Source: Propionibacteriaceae bacterium (GTDB lineage Bacteria; Actinomycetota; Actinomycetes; Propionibacteriales; Propionibacteriaceae). Taken from it: DNA of 53,892 nt. The stretch is taken from NCBI GenBank assembly GCA_027492545.1, contig JAPUEL010000064.1:1-53892 (forward strand). Direction: 5' to 3'. Shown one piece after another: positions 26,144-34,203 of the stretch (positions are counted from its first letter, which is position 1; each line of letters starts with the position of its first letter). The translations under genes and the position numbers were made by a program. The notes beneath the pieces were generated by a model, which searched no databases, was not told the DNA's origin, and saw only the letters and a list, made by a program, of their open reading frames with translations.

Positions 26144-26887
26144 ATGAGCCGAGCCACCCTTCCCACTGAGGCCCTCGACTGGCTTGCGGTGTGGCACGGC
26201 GTGCGGGCCCTGGCTTTGGCCCCCGATCCCCACCTCGCCAGGCGGCTGACCGATGCCGGCCACTCGCTGTTCGCCCTGACCGATGACCCCGGCCGGCTGT
26301 CGCGACTGCGCGGCCTGCGTCACGTCACCCCGGTCCTGGCCCGACCCGAGGCCATCCCCATGGACCCGTACGCGTTCGAGGTCGCCTTCGTGCACCAGGG
26401 GCTCCACCGCTACGACCTGGCCTTGGCGCTCCCACAGCTGGCCAGGGTTCTCCGGCCGGGAGGGTGCATCAGCGCGTCGTACCTGGTTCGCGACGACACG
26501 GTCCCATGGGTCAGACGTCTGGCAGCGCTGCTGCGCCGCTTCGACCCGATGGCCATGAAGGGCGAGTACGGGCACCATAGCCTCGACGCGCTGCGTGAGA
26601 GCAAGTACTTCCCGGAGGTGGAGGAACGCGCGTTCCGCGTGTGGCAGTCGGTGAGCCGCGACGAGCTTCAGCAGCTGGTCAAGGCCCAGCCGCTGGCCGC
26701 CAATCTTGACGCCTCGCAGCTCGCGCACCTGCTGGGGCAGGTCGCCGAGCTGTACGACGGGGCCGTCCGCCCCGGCGAGACGCTCAAGCTCCCCTTCCAA
26801 CTCCTGTGCTGGCGGGCGTGGGTGGACCACGCCGAGCTGACGGCGCCCGTGGTGCTGCCCGACAGCGCCCTGGCCATCCACCTCTGA
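26144..26887 (+). CDS. SAM-dependent methyltransferase-like protein
   Basis: 247 aa. Rossmann-like methyltransferase fold: VRALALAPDPHLARRL in place of motif I, FEVAFVHQGLHRYD at motif II, and LPQLARVLRPGGCISASYLV, the typical post-motif-II strand. Motif I lacks the glycine-rich D/ExGxGxG signature, so SAM binding is uncertain. Ribosome site GAGAGGAACCC before the ATG. It starts a plus-strand series divergent from the Tad operon. Confidence 0.72.
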   Translation: MSRATLPTEALDWLAVWHGVRALALAPDPHLARRLTDAGHSLFALTDDPGRLSRLRGLRHVTPVLARPEAIPMDPYAFEVAFVHQGLHRYDLALALPQLARVLRPGGCISASYLVRDDTVPWVRRLAALLRRFDPMAMKGEYGHHSLDALRESKYFPEVEERAFRVWQSVSRDELQQLVKAQPLAANLDASQLAHLLGQVAELYDGAVRPGETLKLPFQLLCWRAWVDHAELTAPVVLPDSALAIHL

Positions 26888-26973
26888 GCCGACAAGCCGG
26901 TTCCGTCTCCCGGGCGTCGAGGCTCGCGCCGACGGCGATAAGCACTAGTCTGGCCAGTGCCGAAAGGAGCACC

Positions 26974-27468
26974 ATGCCTATTGAGCCCACTCACCCGCTG
27001 GTCGACATCAAGGACGCCGTCTCGGACTTCGTCGCCCGCGAATCCGAGCTGGCGGCGGCCGAGCTCAAGCCCGCCGCGAAGGCGGCGGGGATCGGCACCG
27101 GCTACCTCGCCGGTGCGGCGATGTTCGCGTTCCACGTCATCTGGATGCTCGTCATCCTGCTGGCCCTCGCCCTGGGCCTGTTGATCTACTCCGTCACACC
27201 GCTCGGGCCGTGGGGCTCCTTCACGCTGGGCTTCCTGGCCAGCGTGCTGGTGTCCCTGGCCATCGCCATCGTCCTGGCCATCCTCGGTCGCAACAAGTTC
27301 CGGCAGGTGAAGATGCCGGAGGCCACCATCAGCGAGGCCAAGGCCACCCTGGACGCCGTCGTGGCCGCCATCGCATCGCGGACCGGGAGCACCGACGTGA
27401 CGATCAAGCCTGAGAATCTGCCGAGGTTCCGGGACGCGGATCTCGAGAGCACCTTCGGGCGCCCCTGA
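26974..27468 (+). CDS. Phage-holin-like membrane protein (DUF1469 / Holin-X type)
   Basis: 164 aa. An amphipathic N-terminal helix (VDIKDAVSDFVARESELAAAELKPAA) is followed by two membrane helices (AGAAMFAFHVIWMLVILLALALG; GSFTLGFLASVLVSLAIAIVLAIL) and a soluble tail. This architecture belongs to the actinobacterial 'phage holin family' of housekeeping membrane proteins, not to a prophage. Strong GAAAGGAGC ribosome site supports ATG 26974. Confidence 0.83.
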   Translation: MPIEPTHPLVDIKDAVSDFVARESELAAAELKPAAKAAGIGTGYLAGAAMFAFHVIWMLVILLALALGLLIYSVTPLGPWGSFTLGFLASVLVSLAIAIVLAILGRNKFRQVKMPEATISEAKATLDAVVAAIASRTGSTDVTIKPENLPRFRDADLESTFGRP

Positions 27469-27530
27469 CGCTCCACCGACTGGTCGTCGCCAGGTACCGC
27501 CCAGCCCAGCGACATGGCAGGCTTGGCCGC

Positions 27531-27692
27531 ATGACCAAGTGGGAATACTTCGTGGCACCTGTCCTCTCGCACGTAGCGCAGCAGATCCTCAACAACTTCG
27601 GCTCGGACGGGTGGGAGCTGATCCAGCTGGCCCCCGGCCCCAACCCCGACACGCTCGTCGGATACTTCAAGCGGCCCATCCAGGCCCACTGA
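27531..27692 (+). CDS. DUF4177 small protein
   Basis: 53 aa: starts MTKWEYFVAPVL and continues with the family signature LNNFGSDGWELIQL, ending YFKRPIQAH. This is the DUF4177 domain, found in the same position next to RidA in mycobacteria (Rv3678A). Function unknown. Its stop overlaps the RidA start (TGATG). Confidence 0.85.
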   Translation: MTKWEYFVAPVLSHVAQQILNNFGSDGWELIQLAPGPNPDTLVGYFKRPIQAH

Positions 27693-28147
27693 TGACGGCG
27701 TCCGAGCGTCTGGCCGCCCGCGGGATCGAGCTGCCGCCCGTCGCGACGCCGGTGGCGGCCTATGTGCCGGCCACCCGCGTCGGTGACCAGGTCTGGACAT
27801 CGGGACAGCTCCCCAGTGTGGCCGGGGCACTCGTCACCACCGGCAAACTGGGCGGTGCCGTCACCCAGGAGGCGGGCGCGCAGGCAGCTCGTGTCGCGGC
27901 GCTCAACGCCATCGCCGCCGCCGCCGAGGTGGCCGGCGGCGTGGACCGGATCCGTCGCATCGTCAAGGTGGTGGTGTTCGTGGCGAGCGAGCCCGGCTTC
28001 ACCGCCCAACCCGCCGTCGCCAACGGTGCCTCGGCCCTCGTCGGGGAGATCTTCGGCGACGCCGGGGCCCACGTCCGGTCGGCCGTCGGAGTGTCGGTCC
28101 TTCCGCTCGACGCGCCCGTCGAGGTCGAGCTGGTCGTCGAGGCCTGA
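27692..28147 (+). CDS. RidA family protein (reactive imine/enamine deaminase-like)
   Basis: 151 aa of the YjgF/YER057c/UK114 family. Conserved pieces are TRVGDQVWTSGQLP, AALNAIAAAAEVAGG, VKVVVFVASEPGF and VRSAVGVSVLPLDAPVEVE, where the Arg binds the substrate carboxylate in active RidA. Hydrolyses reactive 2-aminoacrylate-type imines made by PLP enzymes. Overlaps both DUF4177 and nth by a few bases, so it is part of a tight operon. Confidence 0.9.
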   Translation: MTASERLAARGIELPPVATPVAAYVPATRVGDQVWTSGQLPSVAGALVTTGKLGGAVTQEAGAQAARVAALNAIAAAAEVAGGVDRIRRIVKVVVFVASEPGFTAQPAVANGASALVGEIFGDAGAHVRSAVGVSVLPLDAPVEVELVVEA

Positions 28148-28818
28148 TGGACCGGCCCTCGGCTGTCAACAGGACGCTCGCCGAGGCCTACCCGGACGCC
28201 GACTGCGAACTGGACTTCACCTCGCCGTTCGAGCTGCTGGTGGCCACCGTCCTCTCCGCCCAGTCCACCGACCGGCGGGTCAACTCGGTGACGCCGGAGC
28301 TGTTCAGGCGGTACCCGACCCCCGCTGCCCTCGCCGCGGCGGATCGCGCCGACGTGGAGGCATTGATCGGGCCGGTGGGCTTCTTCCGGAACAAGACCAC
28401 CGCCATCCTCGGCCTCGCCCGGCGAATCGTCGACGACTTCGACGGCGTGGTCCCCGCGACGTTGGAGGAGCTGGTCACGCTCCCTGGGGTGGGCCGCAAG
28501 ACCGCCAACGTGGTGCTGGGCAACGCCTTCGGCATCCCGGGCGTGACACCGGACACCCACCTGATCAGGGTCTCAGGACGCCTGGGGTGGACCGCGTCGA
28601 GCCGCCCGGACGACGTGGAACGCGACGTCGCGGCTCTGTTTCCCCCCGAGGACTGGGTGATGCTGTGCCACCGCGTGATCTGGCACGGCCGCCGCTGCTG
28701 CCACGCCAGGAGACCCGCCTGCGGCGCCTGCCCGGTCAGCGAACTGTGCCCCTCGCGGGGCACCGGCGAACAGGATCCCGAGCTGGCGCGCAGACTCATC
28801 CGGGAACCGCGCGGGTAA
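28147..28818 (+). CDS. nth: Endonuclease III (DNA glycosylase/AP lyase)
   Basis: 223 aa. Helix-hairpin-helix LPGVGRKTANVVLGNAFG with catalytic Lys, then catalytic Asp in PGVTPDTHLIRV. The [4Fe-4S] loop is C-x6-C-x2-C-x5-C (CHARRPACGACPVSELC). Removes oxidised pyrimidines and cleaves the AP site in base-excision repair. ATG overlaps the RidA stop (ATGA). Confidence 0.96.
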   Translation: MDRPSAVNRTLAEAYPDADCELDFTSPFELLVATVLSAQSTDRRVNSVTPELFRRYPTPAALAAADRADVEALIGPVGFFRNKTTAILGLARRIVDDFDGVVPATLEELVTLPGVGRKTANVVLGNAFGIPGVTPDTHLIRVSGRLGWTASSRPDDVERDVAALFPPEDWVMLCHRVIWHGRRCCHARRPACGACPVSELCPSRGTGEQDPELARRLIREPRG

Positions 28819-28828
28819 TCTCGGCCAC

Positions 28829-29449
28829 GTGACACCCGTGCGCCTGCTTCCGGCCCTCGCCGCGACACTCGTGCTCGCGGCCTGCACCCCCGCCCCCGCG
28901 TCGCCGTCGGGCACCCCGGTGGCGGCCTCGCCCGAGCAGGCCTCCAGCGTGCCGGCGGACCTCACGGCGCTGCGCCAACAGTTCGGGTTGCCGGACTGTC
29001 CCCCGACGGATCCCGCAGCGACGCAGGTCCCCGGCGGCCTTCCGCAGACGCAGCTCGCCTGCCTCGGCGGCGACGGGGCGGTCAACCTGGCCGGTCTCCC
29101 CAGGACTCCCACCGTCGTCAACCTCTGGGCCCAGTGGTGCGGCCCGTGCCGCGAGGAGTCGCCCTACCTCCGCGAGGGGCTGGCCGAGCTCGACGGCGTG
29201 TCGTTCGTCGGCGTCAACTACAACGACCCCAAGCCGGACTGGGCCATCGAGTTCGCGGGGCTCGTGGGATGGACGTACCCGCACGTCGTGGACGAGGACA
29301 AGAGCCTGCAGCTGCCGCTCCGGGTGCCGGGGCTGCCCACCACCTATTTCATCGACGCGGACGGCAGGATCGCGGGCGTGCACGCCGGCCCGTTCGAGTC
29401 CACGGACCAGCTCGTCGCACTGGCCGACGAGTACCTGGGCGCGCGATGA
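28829..29449 (+). CDS. TlpA-like thioredoxin-fold lipoprotein
   Basis: 206 aa. Lipoprotein signal RLLPALAATLVLAAC, then a ~50-residue linker and a thioredoxin fold with active site WAQWCGPCREESPYL and cis-Pro in VPGLPTTYFID. An extracytoplasmic thiol-disulfide oxidoreductase, probably a reductase for envelope proteins. GTG start at 28829. Stop overlaps the NUDIX start (ATGA). Confidence 0.9.
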   Translation: MTPVRLLPALAATLVLAACTPAPASPSGTPVAASPEQASSVPADLTALRQQFGLPDCPPTDPAATQVPGGLPQTQLACLGGDGAVNLAGLPRTPTVVNLWAQWCGPCREESPYLREGLAELDGVSFVGVNYNDPKPDWAIEFAGLVGWTYPHVVDEDKSLQLPLRVPGLPTTYFIDADGRIAGVHAGPFESTDQLVALADEYLGAR

Positions 29450-30081
29450 GACATCCGGAGTCGTTCGAGACCCTGGCCCGGGCCCTGGTGCACGGGCCGA
29501 GCGCCCGGCACATCGGCCTGGACCGGACGCCGCGTGGCGAACGCGCGGCCGCCGTGCTCATGCTCTTCACCGACGAGCCGGACCCGGCGCTGACGTTCGT
29601 CACCCGGGCCGAGACGATGCGCAGGCACGCGGGGCAGATCGCCCTGCCGGGCGGAGCCGTGGATGAGACCGACGAGGACCGCCGACACACCGCCCTCCGG
29701 GAGGCCAACGAGGAGATCGGGCTGGCCGCCGAGCATGTCACCGTGCTCGGGGAGCTGCCCGCGCTGTGGGTGCCGGCCTCCCGCTACGACGTCACCACCG
29801 TGGTGTCGGTCTGGCCGGGGGGCCACCCACTCGACGCCCGGGACCCGGCCGAGACCGGGGCGGTGCACTCCTTCAGCGTCTCGGCGCTGGCCTCCCCCGA
29901 GGTGCGGGTGACCGGCCATCACCCGAGCGGTTTCGAAGGCCCCGCGTTCGTGCTCGGAGAGCAGTTCATCTGGGGGCTCACCGCGCACCTTGTGGACTGG
30001 GTGCTCGACCTCGGCGGTTGGGCAAGGCCGTGGGACCGGGCCAGGATCACTGACATCCCGGCCCGGTACATGCGCGATTAG
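29446..30081 (+). CDS. NUDIX hydrolase, coenzyme A pyrophosphatase type
   Basis: 211 aa. The CoA-diphosphatase signature LTFVTRAETMRRHAGQIALPGG is followed by a Nudix box ending TALREANEEIGL. Hydrolyses CoA or acyl-CoA to phosphopantetheine and 3',5'-ADP in family members. ATG at 29446 overlaps the thioredoxin-like gene. Its stop overlaps the whiB stop on the other strand by 4 bp, tail to tail. Confidence 0.9.
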   Translation: MRHPESFETLARALVHGPSARHIGLDRTPRGERAAAVLMLFTDEPDPALTFVTRAETMRRHAGQIALPGGAVDETDEDRRHTALREANEEIGLAAEHVTVLGELPALWVPASRYDVTTVVSVWPGGHPLDARDPAETGAVHSFSVSALASPEVRVTGHHPSGFEGPAFVLGEQFIWGLTAHLVDWVLDLGGWARPWDRARITDIPARYMRD

Positions 30082-30398
30082 GGATGCGTGCCGACCCGCG
30101 TGGGCAGCACGGAGATGTTGGCGTCCGCGGTGTCGTGATAATCGACCAGGACGTCGTGCCACGAATCGATGTCCGGGCGGGAACGCAGCAGCGCGCGCCG
30201 CTCCCGTTCCGTCATGCCGCCCCAGACGCCCCATTCGATCCGGTTGTCCAAGGCCTCGGCGAGGCACTCCGAGCGCACAGGGCACCCGACGCACACCGAT
30301 CTCGCGCGCTTCTGGTCCTTGCCCTCTGGAAACAGAGCATCGGCCATGTCGCGGCACTTGGCGTGGAGCGTCCATTCGCTCACTTCAGCGAGTGACAT
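30078..30398 (-). CDS. WhiB-family Fe-S transcriptional regulator (WhiB4-like by position)
   Basis: 106 aa. Four cluster-ligating cysteines C15, C36, C39 and C45 (CVGCPVRSEC) and the beta-turn WGVWGGMTERERR. The C-terminal extension after the turn is short and not strongly basic. WhiB proteins hold a [4Fe-4S] cluster sensing O2 or NO and act with the sigma factor or on DNA. Divergent from the PonA2-type PBP gene, as whiB4 is from ponA2 in mycobacteria; orthology to WhiB4 rests on synteny. Confidence 0.92.
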   Translation of the reverse strand: MSLAEVSEWTLHAKCRDMADALFPEGKDQKRARSVCVGCPVRSECLAEALDNRIEWGVWGGMTERERRALLRSRPDIDSWHDVLVDYHDTADANISVLPTRVGTHP

Positions 30399-30531
30399 CA
30401 GCTGCCCTCCCTTGCGCAGTCACTGTCAGATAACGATGACGCTAGCGCATGAACGGCCCTGTGCAACAGGGGGTAACGGGGGCAAAAACGCAAGCCAACC
30501 CGCGGACAGTGGCCTCTTGGGACCCGTCACG

Positions 30532-30537
30532 TAAACT
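30532..30537 (+). promoter_or_regulatory. Candidate -10 box of the PBP gene, possibly leaderless
   Basis: TAAACT ends 7 bases before the ATG at 30545. If used, transcription would start at or next to the A of the start codon, giving a leaderless mRNA. No good -35 box at 17 bp; GAGG near the ATG could instead be a ribosome site. Confidence 0.35.
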
Positions 30538-30544
30538 GAGGCCC

Positions 30545-32944
30545 ATGAAGTCTGCCTCCCTCAGCCAGAAGGCGTACTCCCTCCTCATGTTCCTCGCGGT
30601 GAGCGTGCTCGCCGGCCTGCTCCTCTCGGGTCTCGCGGTGCCGTTCGCCGCGCTCGCCGGCGGCAGCGCGAAGATGGCGGCGGACTCGCTGGAGTTCCTC
30701 CCGGCTGATCTGGAGACGCCGCCGCAGTCGGAGCGCTCACGCGTCCTGATGGCCGACGGCTCGGTGCTGGCCACCTTCTTCAACGAGAACCGCATCTACG
30801 TGCCGCTGTCCGAGATTGCGCCCGTCATGCAGGATGCTCAGATCGCCATCGAGGACCACCGCTTCTACGAGCACGGCGCCATCGATTTCCAGGGCTTCGG
30901 CCGTGCCTTCGTCAAGACGATGACCGGGGACACGCAGGGCGCGTCGACGCTGACGCAGCAGTACGTCAAGCTGGTCCGGGTGGAGTCCGCGGTGGCCGCC
31001 GGTGATGAGGAGGGCGTCCGCAAGGCCACCGAGGTGACCATCGACCGCAAGATCATCGAGGCCCGCTATGCCATGGCATTGGAGGAGCGGCTCACGAAAG
31101 ACGAGATCCTTGAGCGGTACCTCAACATCGCCTACTACGGCGACGGCGCCTACGGTGTCGAGGCCGCCGCCCAGCACTACTGGGGCACCACCGCCAAGGA
31201 CCTGACGCTGGACCAGGCCGCGATGCTGGCCGGCCTGGTGCAGAACCCCGTGTCGACCAATCCGGTGAAGAACCCCGAGAAGGCGATCGAGCGCCGCAAC
31301 GTCGTCCTCAACCGCATGGCCGAGCTGGGCATCATCAGCGAGGAACGCGCCGCAGAGGCCAAGGCTGTCGCCTTCGATCCGGCCACCGTGAAGCGCACGC
31401 CTAACGGATGCACCTCCTCTCCCTACCCCTTCCTGTGCGACTACGTGCGCCGCACGCTGCTCAGCGACCAGATGCCGAGCATGGGCGGGACGCCCGAGGA
31501 GCGGGAGAACCTGCTCAACCGCGGCGGGCTGACCATCAGCACACTCATCGATCCCGAGGCCCAGGCCTCCGCGGAGGCGGCGGTCGCCGACCTGATCGCC
31601 CCCACGGACCCTGTCCTCGCCGGCGCAGCGCTCATCCAGCCCAGCTCGGGCCTGATCGTGGCCCTGGCCCAGTCCAGGCCGGACATGGGCACTGATCCCG
31701 GCGAGACCTACTACAACTACAACGTGGAGCGCTCAATGGGCGGCGCGGAGGGCTACCAGGCGGGGTCGACGTTCAAGACGTTCACGATGGCCGCCGCCCT
31801 GGATCTGGGCATGACGCCGGGGCGCGAGTACAACGCTCCTGAGTCGCTTCCGCTGGAGGGCATGACCTTCAAGAACTGCACCGGCCCGTTCGTATTCAAG
31901 CAGGACCACACGGTGCGCAACTACAACCGCGGCTACGGCCAGATCGACATGATCCGCGCCGCCGAGGACTCGGTCAACACGTACTTCCTGCAGCTCGAGG
32001 CTGACGCCGGCATCTGCGCGTCGATCGACAAGGCCGCCGCCGCCGGTGTGAAGATGTCCACTGGGCAGGACCTGCGCGTCAACCAGAACTACCCCACGTT
32101 CGTCCTGGGCACGGCGGAGGTGACCCCCCTGTCGATGGCGGAGGCCTACGCCACGTTCGCCAACCGCGGTGTCCACTGCACCCCGATCGTCCTGGAGTCG
32201 GTCATCACCAAGGACGGCTCCGAGCTGGCCGTTCCGCCGGCGGACTGCCAGCAGGTCATCCGTCCGGAGATCGCCGACGGCGTCAACCACATCCTGCAGA
32301 GCGTCGTCCAGAACGGCACGGGGCGCCCGGCCCGGCTGACGGACGGCCGCCCCCAGGCGGGCAAGACGGGCACGATCAACGACAACCAGGCCGTCTGGTT
32401 CGCCGGCTACACCCCCGAGATGGCCGGCGCGGCGTGGATCGCGATCGACAAGACCAACCCCTGGTACGAGACCAGGAACAAGACGCTGAAGAACGTCCGC
32501 CTTCCCAGCGGCACGTACCTCCGCGGCTCCGGCGGCGGCGATGCCGGCCTGATCTGGAAGGCCGCGATGGCATCGGCCCTCGCGGACAAGCCGAAGACCG
32601 CCTTCACCAAGCCCACCGCCGAGGTTCTCGAGGGCGTCAAGGTGCCGCTGCCTGATGTGTCGGGTATGGGCTACAACGAAGCCAAGCGCACCCTGGAGGC
32701 CGCCGGGTTCCAGACCGAGCGCTGGGGCGTCTACACCGACCGCCCCGAGGGCACGTTCCTGGGTATCTCGCCCACGGGCTCGGCCATCAAGTTCTCGACG
32801 GTACAGCTCAAGGTCTCGAAGGGCCCGAAGCCCGAGCCCAAGCCTGACCCCGTCGTGCCGGATCCCGAGGCTCCCCCCGTGACGGAGTCGCCCGCTGAAG
32901 GGGCCGCGGCCACACCCAACCCGCCGGGCAACCCCAACCGATGA
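30545..32944 (+). CDS. ponA2: Bifunctional penicillin-binding protein (class A PBP, PonA2-like) with PASTA domain
   Basis: 799 aa. One N-terminal membrane helix (residues ~11-36). GT51 glycosyltransferase with catalytic Glu in IAIEDHRFYEHGAIDF (E103). The transpeptidase has SxxK at S408 (GSTFKTF), SVN at S476 and KTGT at K607. A single PASTA domain (~700-770; VPLPDVSGMGYNEAKRTLE) and a Pro-rich acidic tail follow. It polymerises and crosslinks peptidoglycan at the outer face of the membrane. ATG 30545 puts the membrane helix at a normal distance; an upstream in-frame ATG at 30449 has no ribosome site. Overlaps the downstream phosphoesterase (ATGA). Confidence 0.95.
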   Translation: MKSASLSQKAYSLLMFLAVSVLAGLLLSGLAVPFAALAGGSAKMAADSLEFLPADLETPPQSERSRVLMADGSVLATFFNENRIYVPLSEIAPVMQDAQIAIEDHRFYEHGAIDFQGFGRAFVKTMTGDTQGASTLTQQYVKLVRVESAVAAGDEEGVRKATEVTIDRKIIEARYAMALEERLTKDEILERYLNIAYYGDGAYGVEAAAQHYWGTTAKDLTLDQAAMLAGLVQNPVSTNPVKNPEKAIERRNVVLNRMAELGIISEERAAEAKAVAFDPATVKRTPNGCTSSPYPFLCDYVRRTLLSDQMPSMGGTPEERENLLNRGGLTISTLIDPEAQASAEAAVADLIAPTDPVLAGAALIQPSSGLIVALAQSRPDMGTDPGETYYNYNVERSMGGAEGYQAGSTFKTFTMAAALDLGMTPGREYNAPESLPLEGMTFKNCTGPFVFKQDHTVRNYNRGYGQIDMIRAAEDSVNTYFLQLEADAGICASIDKAAAAGVKMSTGQDLRVNQNYPTFVLGTAEVTPLSMAEAYATFANRGVHCTPIVLESVITKDGSELAVPPADCQQVIRPEIADGVNHILQSVVQNGTGRPARLTDGRPQAGKTGTINDNQAVWFAGYTPEMAGAAWIAIDKTNPWYETRNKTLKNVRLPSGTYLRGSGGGDAGLIWKAAMASALADKPKTAFTKPTAEVLEGVKVPLPDVSGMGYNEAKRTLEAAGFQTERWGVYTDRPEGTFLGISPTGSAIKFSTVQLKVSKGPKPEPKPDPVVPDPEAPPVTESPAEGAAATPNPPGNPNR

Positions 32945-33849
32945 CGCGGCCGGTGCTGCGCGCCCTGGGCGCCACCGCCGCCGTCGGCGCCGCCTGCTTC
33001 GGCTGGGGCCTCGCCGAGGCCGCGATGTTCACCGTGCGGCGGGTGGAACTGCCCATCCTGCCGGCCGGCGGGCGGTCGCTGAAGATCCTTCACGTCTCCG
33101 ACATCCACCTGACCACCAGCCAGCACTTCAAGCTGGACTTCGTGCGCTCCCTGGCTGAGCTCGAGCCGGACCTGGTGGTCAACACCGGAGACAACATTGC
33201 TCAGGCGGAGGCTGTGTTCCCGCTCCTCGCGGCCTGGCACAGGCTCCGATTCGTGCCCGGCGTGTTCGTGTTCGGCTCCAACGACTACTACAAGCCCTCC
33301 TTCCGCAATCCGCTGCGCTACCTCACGCACGGCGCCTCGGAGGCGACGGGGCCCTCCGCCCCCAACCTTCCCTGGGAGAGTCTCCGCGACGGCATGGCCA
33401 AGCACGGCTGGGTGGACCTCACCCACCGCCGCGCCACGCTTGAGGTCAACGGGTACACGCTGGCCTTCCGCGGAGTCGACGACGCCCACCTGGGCCGCGA
33501 CGACTACTCGACGGTGGCCGGGCCGTCGGACCCCGAGGCGGATCTCAGTATCGGAGTCACGCACGCCCCCTACCTGCGCCTCCTGGACGCCATGACCGCC
33601 GACGGGATGGACCTCATCCTCGCCGGGCACACCCACGGCGGGCAGGTGTGCGTGCCGGGCTACGGCGCCCTGGTCACCAACTGTGATCTGGACGCCGCCC
33701 GGGTCAAGGGGTTGTCCTCGCACAGCTTCGGTGGGCGCACGGCGCGCCTGCACGTGTCGGCGGGAGTGGGCACCTCCCCGTACGCCCCGTACCGGTTCGC
33801 GTGCCGCCCAGAGGCGACGCTGCTGACGCTCGTCCCGGTTTCCCACTGA
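32941..33849 (+). CDS. Metallophosphoesterase (calcineurin-like, Rv3683 type)
   Basis: 302 aa. N-terminal hydrophobic anchor, then the dimetal motifs: LHVSDIHL (DxH), VVNTGDN (GDx), FGSNDYY in place of GNHD, and the C-terminal GHTHGGQV. The GSND variant is common in this actinobacterial branch. Substrate unknown. Coupled to the PBP gene, the same pairing as ponA2-Rv3683. Confidence 0.9.
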   Translation: MTRPVLRALGATAAVGAACFGWGLAEAAMFTVRRVELPILPAGGRSLKILHVSDIHLTTSQHFKLDFVRSLAELEPDLVVNTGDNIAQAEAVFPLLAAWHRLRFVPGVFVFGSNDYYKPSFRNPLRYLTHGASEATGPSAPNLPWESLRDGMAKHGWVDLTHRRATLEVNGYTLAFRGVDDAHLGRDDYSTVAGPSDPEADLSIGVTHAPYLRLLDAMTADGMDLILAGHTHGGQVCVPGYGALVTNCDLDAARVKGLSSHSFGGRTARLHVSAGVGTSPYAPYRFACRPEATLLTLVPVSH

Positions 33850-33863
33850 CGGTGCCGATGGGC

Positions 33864-33869
33864 TAGTAT
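33864..33869 (+). promoter_or_regulatory. Candidate -10 box of tRNA-Pro
   Basis: TAGTAT, 22 bases upstream of the mature 5' end; no convincing -35 box. Weak call based on the hexamer and position. Confidence 0.4.
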
Positions 33870-33891
33870 CTCCGGTGGCCCCAGGGCCAAT

Positions 33892-33965
33892 CGGGGTGTG
33901 GCGCAGCTTGGTAGCGCGCGTCGTTCGGGACGACGAGGCCGCAGGTTCAAATCCTGTCACCCCGA
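33892..33965 (+). tRNA. tRNA-Pro (anticodon CGG)
   Basis: Acceptor CGGGGTG pairs with CACCCCG plus discriminator A; CCA is not encoded (CGA follows). Anticodon stem CGTCG/CGACG around loop TTCGGGA gives anticodon CGG (codon CCG). T-arm GCAGGTTCAAATCCTGT is intact. Confidence 0.97.
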
Positions 33966-34080
33966 CGAAGTCCGAGAGAAGTGAGCAAGCTCCCTTCCTC
34001 GGACTTGTTGCGTTTCTGGACTTGGAGCTTGTTCACTTCCGAGGACGAGGAAGGGGTTGGAGGGACGTAGTCCCGGAACA
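33960..34080 (+). repeat. Structured tandem repeat, unit 1 (121 nt), starting within the tRNA-Pro 3' end
   Basis: Begins with CCCCGAC, the last bases of the tRNA acceptor and its flank. Elements in order: 9-bp hairpin 33968-33976/33998-34006; a spacer TTGTTGCGTTTC; a segment 34024-34039 complementary to the hairpin loop region 33978-33993 (15 Watson-Crick pairs and one G-T); then a 40-nt block (34048-34087) nearly identical to the one in unit 2. That block folds as GGGGT/ACCCC (34053-34057 with 34080-34084) enclosing GGGAC/GTCCC (34062-34066 with 34070-34074). No coding signal. Reads as a structured RNA or a repeat element of unknown family. Confidence 0.8.
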
Positions 34081-34203
34081 CCCCGACGCACGTCGAGAGG
34101 AATGGGCAAGAGCCCAACCTCTCGACTTTTTGCTTTCCAGAGACTCGGCGCTTGTCCATTCCCGAGACCAAGGAAGGGGTTGGAGGGACGAAGTCCCGGA
34201 ACA
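34081..34203 (+). repeat. Structured tandem repeat, unit 2 (123 nt)
   Basis: Same architecture as unit 1 with different sequence in the paired parts. Hairpin 34092-34100/34118-34126 (9 bp) plus an inner stem TGGGC/GCCCA, followed by TTTTTGC. The loop-side segment 34099-34114 is complementary to 34147-34162 (14 pairs, one G-T, one mismatch). The terminal 40-nt block 34171-34210 differs from unit 1 at one base (A34191 versus T34068). It ends with the same ACACCCCGAC that closes unit 1. Confidence 0.8.
34092..34131 (+). terminator. Intrinsic-terminator-like hairpin inside repeat unit 2
   Basis: GTCGAGAGG pairs with CCTCTCGAC, with an additional inner stem TGGGC/GCCCA and an AAGA loop, followed directly by five T. 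This is the best U-tract hairpin after tRNA-Pro and may end its transcript. The matching hairpin in unit 1 has a poorer T-tract (TTGTTGCGTTT). Confidence 0.6.

Noticed and set aside
26974..27468. Holin-like gene as evidence of a prophage
   Set aside because: No other phage genes; this family is a chromosomal housekeeping membrane protein in actinobacteria.
33960..34203. Possible CRISPR array
   Set aside because: Only two units of ~120 nt, no short regular repeat-spacer pattern and no cas genes nearby.
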